64,000 nt of DNA from IOR16 sp963521065 (lineage in GTDB: Bacteria > Bacillota > Clostridia > Peptostreptococcales > Anaerovoracaceae), in NCBI GenBank assembly GCA_963521065.1, contig CAUQTI010000008.1, positions 84,137-148,136 on the forward strand, written 5' to 3'. Of the stretch, positions 62,337-64,000 are shown piece after piece. Made by a program: the position numbers and the translations under genes. The notes under the pieces were generated by a model. That model was not told the origin of the DNA, did no database searches, and was given only the letters and a program-made list of their open reading frames with translations. Each line of letters begins with the position of its first letter. Within the stretch, counting starts at the first letter, position 1.

Positions 62337-63521
62337 CTATGATGCTTTCTTTTGCTTTAATACTGCAAATTTCTGATTATCAGTAATCTTAGAATCTGTT
62401 TCTAACCATGCCACTACTCCAATAGCATGTTGAGTAGCATATTTTTCTAGTAGCACTTGGATTTCTACTTGCTCTGATATCTTAACTGTTAATCCAGTCA
62501 TATCACCATATACTATTGTTTTAGCCTCTGATGCAATCTTAGGCATATTATCAGATACATACACAGGTTTACCTAATAAAGCATATCCAAAGCCATTTGT
62601 TATGTCTGCATTTAATAGATATCTGTTTTCTCCATCTTTCAACTTTCTAATATCTTCAAATGTTTCTGGATTCATTATCCATACAGCACCATTTTGATAT
62701 ACTTGCTTAACTTTCATTTGTAAACCTATTAATTCATCAGCAGTTATAGCTGTAGCAGCAGCAGTTTCAAGGGTGTTAGTTCCGCTTAGTACACCTGTCA
62801 TTTTGCTTGTTGTACCTACTAATAATTCTTTTTCAAGGAATTCAGCTATTTTCTTAGCCATTTCATTTATTACAAATGGAACAATATCGAATTGGCTATT
62901 ATTAACTAATGATTTACTCACCAGTGTTAATGCACCAGCTAAATATCCCGTAAGAGTTACTGATGTAAATGCTCCTGAGTTAGCTGTAAGGTCAGTAAAC
63001 TCTGTGCCATAAGCACAAGCGATATCTTGGTCTGCACTTGTTCCACCCTTACCCCATACTGGGACTATAAGTGTTCCTTTTACATTATAAACATTTGCTA
63101 ATCTATAAATAGGACAGATATCTTTTACCGCTGTAATAATCCTATTCGCTATGGATTGAGGTATCACTGACCCGTTATCAGCTTTTGTAAGATTTACTTC
63201 ATCAGCTCTATTCTCTAAAACTGCTCCTCTTATAAAATTTTCAAATGCTCTCTCTTCTAATTCAGCCTTGGTATCCTTCTTCTCATTTTTCATTTCTTCA
63301 ATGATTTCTAATCCTCTTGCTCTAGTTTCAGCTGCAATAGTATTATCTAGTGCTTTAATCTCATTCTCTAGAGTTGTAAATTGCGTGTTTTCTTCACCTG
63401 TCATTGCTCTTACTTCTACTTTAGCTTTGTCTACAATTGCTTGAAGTTCAGTTACCTTATCATTTCTTTGCTCTGTCAAACTCTTTAATGTTGCTCTAAA
63501 TTCTAAAATTCTCTTTTTCAT
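62337..63521 (-). CDS. Phage major capsid protein (HK97 fold)
   Basis: 394 aa. An N-terminal coiled-coil delta-domain (about 1-95, with EEMKNEKKDTKAELEE near the probable cleavage site) is followed by the HK97 fold: VIPQSIANRIITAVKDICP, LVSKSLVNNSQFDIVPFV, WIMNPETFEDIRKLKDGENRYLL and LLGKPVYVSDNMP. The cleavage site is inferred. Confidence 0.95.
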   Translation of the reverse strand: MKKRILEFRATLKSLTEQRNDKVTELQAIVDKAKVEVRAMTGEENTQFTTLENEIKALDNTIAAETRARGLEIIEEMKNEKKDTKAELEERAFENFIRGAVLENRADEVNLTKADNGSVIPQSIANRIITAVKDICPIYRLANVYNVKGTLIVPVWGKGGTSADQDIACAYGTEFTDLTANSGAFTSVTLTGYLAGALTLVSKSLVNNSQFDIVPFVINEMAKKIAEFLEKELLVGTTSKMTGVLSGTNTLETAAATAITADELIGLQMKVKQVYQNGAVWIMNPETFEDIRKLKDGENRYLLNADITNGFGYALLGKPVYVSDNMPKIASEAKTIVYGDMTGLTVKISEQVEIQVLLEKYATQHAIGVVAWLETDSKITDNQKFAVLKQKKAS

Positions 63522-63527
63522 TATTAT

Positions 63528-63941
63528 CTACTCTCCTTTTAAGCTCTTTATTTTATTTTCATACTCACTATAATCAATAGAGTTTTCCTCTATGGTTATT
63601 GCTCTAAACTCTTCGCCTCTTTGTTCTGTAACCACTTCTTCATCTGATCTTTGTTCTATGGATGTGCCAACATAGCAAGGTGACCTTCTATCGTCTACGA
63701 TTGTTACTTCTACTAGATCTAATTCTTTTACATGCCTTCTAGGAATGCCATCTGCTCTTTCTTCAAACTCATCTTTGATTACATACATACCAAAGGACCA
63801 ACCTTTTAATTTCTTTTGCTTGGCCTTCTCAATTACTTCCGGATCTGTGATTGTTGCTACTGCTCTTAATCCAATGTTATCCTCATAAAGTTCAAGATTT
63901 CCTTCTTTAGTAGAACCTACCTTTTTATTATGGTTAAGCAT
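63528..63941 (-). CDS. HK97-family prohead protease, apparently lacking its N-terminal part
   Basis: 137 aa. The His of LNHN (residue 4) and the Ser of GWSFGMYV match the catalytic His and Ser of the family. The usual first 50-60 residues are missing: the reading frame has a stop codon shortly upstream of ATG 63941. It overlaps neither neighbour and precedes the capsid gene as expected. It may be truncated by a frameshift or insertion, or translated from an unseen start. Confidence 0.75.
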   Translation of the reverse strand: MLNHNKKVGSTKEGNLELYEDNIGLRAVATITDPEVIEKAKQKKLKGWSFGMYVIKDEFEERADGIPRRHVKELDLVEVTIVDDRRSPCYVGTSIEQRSDEEVVTEQRGEEFRAITIEENSIDYSEYENKIKSLKGE

Positions 63942-64000
63942 TATGTTGGATCTATATTATAAAAGTGGACACGAAAAGTAATTACCTATTATAATTAAGT

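Larger units (their letters stand above)
49414..64000 (-). mobile_element. Siphovirus-type prophage (structural and lysis modules), continuing beyond the window
   Basis: A continuous minus-strand run of head, tail and lysis genes, in the order typical of HK97-like siphophages of Firmicutes. It abuts tRNA-Gly at its lysis-module end. Integrase, early genes, portal and terminase must lie past position 64000. The exact boundary cannot be set without the other end. Confidence 0.9.

Noticed and set aside
63942..64000. Confident insertion sequence end
   Set aside because: Only a short terminal-like motif is visible at the edge and no transposase; kept as a hypothesis only.

Overview
This window looks like a low-GC Gram-positive, endospore-forming, flagellated anaerobe of the Clostridia (Eubacteriales). 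The evidence is the cotJABC spore-coat operon, a spore photoproduct lyase homologue, tryptophan T-box leaders, strong AGGAGG ribosome binding sites with frequent TTG/GTG starts, and a complete fermentation module that turns 4-aminobutyrate (GABA) into crotonyl-CoA. AbfD is strikingly close to what I recall of the Clostridium aminobutyricum enzyme, so an Anaerovorax/Emergencia-like relative is a reasonable guess; this is inference.

Layout. 2-6358: 3' part of carB, an rRNA methyltransferase, an MreB-family gene, an unannotated 42-aa Cys-rich peptide, then cotJABC. 5570-12702: all seven trp functions in two divergent units, trpBA (-) and trpEGDCF (+), each behind its own T-box leader with a TGG specifier. 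12838-21835: a sigma-54 enhancer-binding regulator and a five-gene minus-strand operon (gabT, abfT, abfH, abfD, APC permease) preceded by a textbook -24/-12 promoter and a palindrome at enhancer distance. 22048-26191: EAL-like/HDOD protein, CheW, ABC exporter. 26207-31843: murB-PHP-rapZ-yvcK-whiA cluster with a BKACE gene inserted before whiA. 32079-41588: SPL homologue, argG with tandem ARG boxes, a degenerate Fic protein, a 103-bp structured tandem repeat before mgtC, a degenerate hemerythrin, FliB plus flagellin, and a MazF-like gene followed by a compact structured RNA. 41685-49115: an orphan degenerate ABC ATPase, phoU-pstBACS with a Pho box, and phoPR. 49340-49413: tRNA-Gly(CCC). From there to the window end lies a siphovirus-type prophage, all on the minus strand.

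How the parts work together. GabT, AbfH, AbfT and AbfD carry out successive steps from GABA to crotonyl-CoA and the permease probably imports substrate; the adjacent sigma-54 activator is the obvious regulator. PhoP/PhoR would act on the Pho box before pstS. The two trp units would both respond to uncharged tRNA-Trp. The prophage runs (transcription order) protease, capsid, connector, tail tube, frameshifted tail chaperones, a moron, tape measure, tail tip, adhesin, fibre, lysis.

The most unusual signals are: the 103-bp repeats with mutually exclusive hairpins before mgtC; the MazF-like gene whose only good start is joined to the toxin frame by an in-frame A AAA AAC heptamer; the structured RNA whose promoter overlaps the toxin stop codon; the sigma-54-controlled GABA module; and several proteins that keep a fold but have lost signature residues (Fic, hemerythrin, ABC ATPase, SPL).
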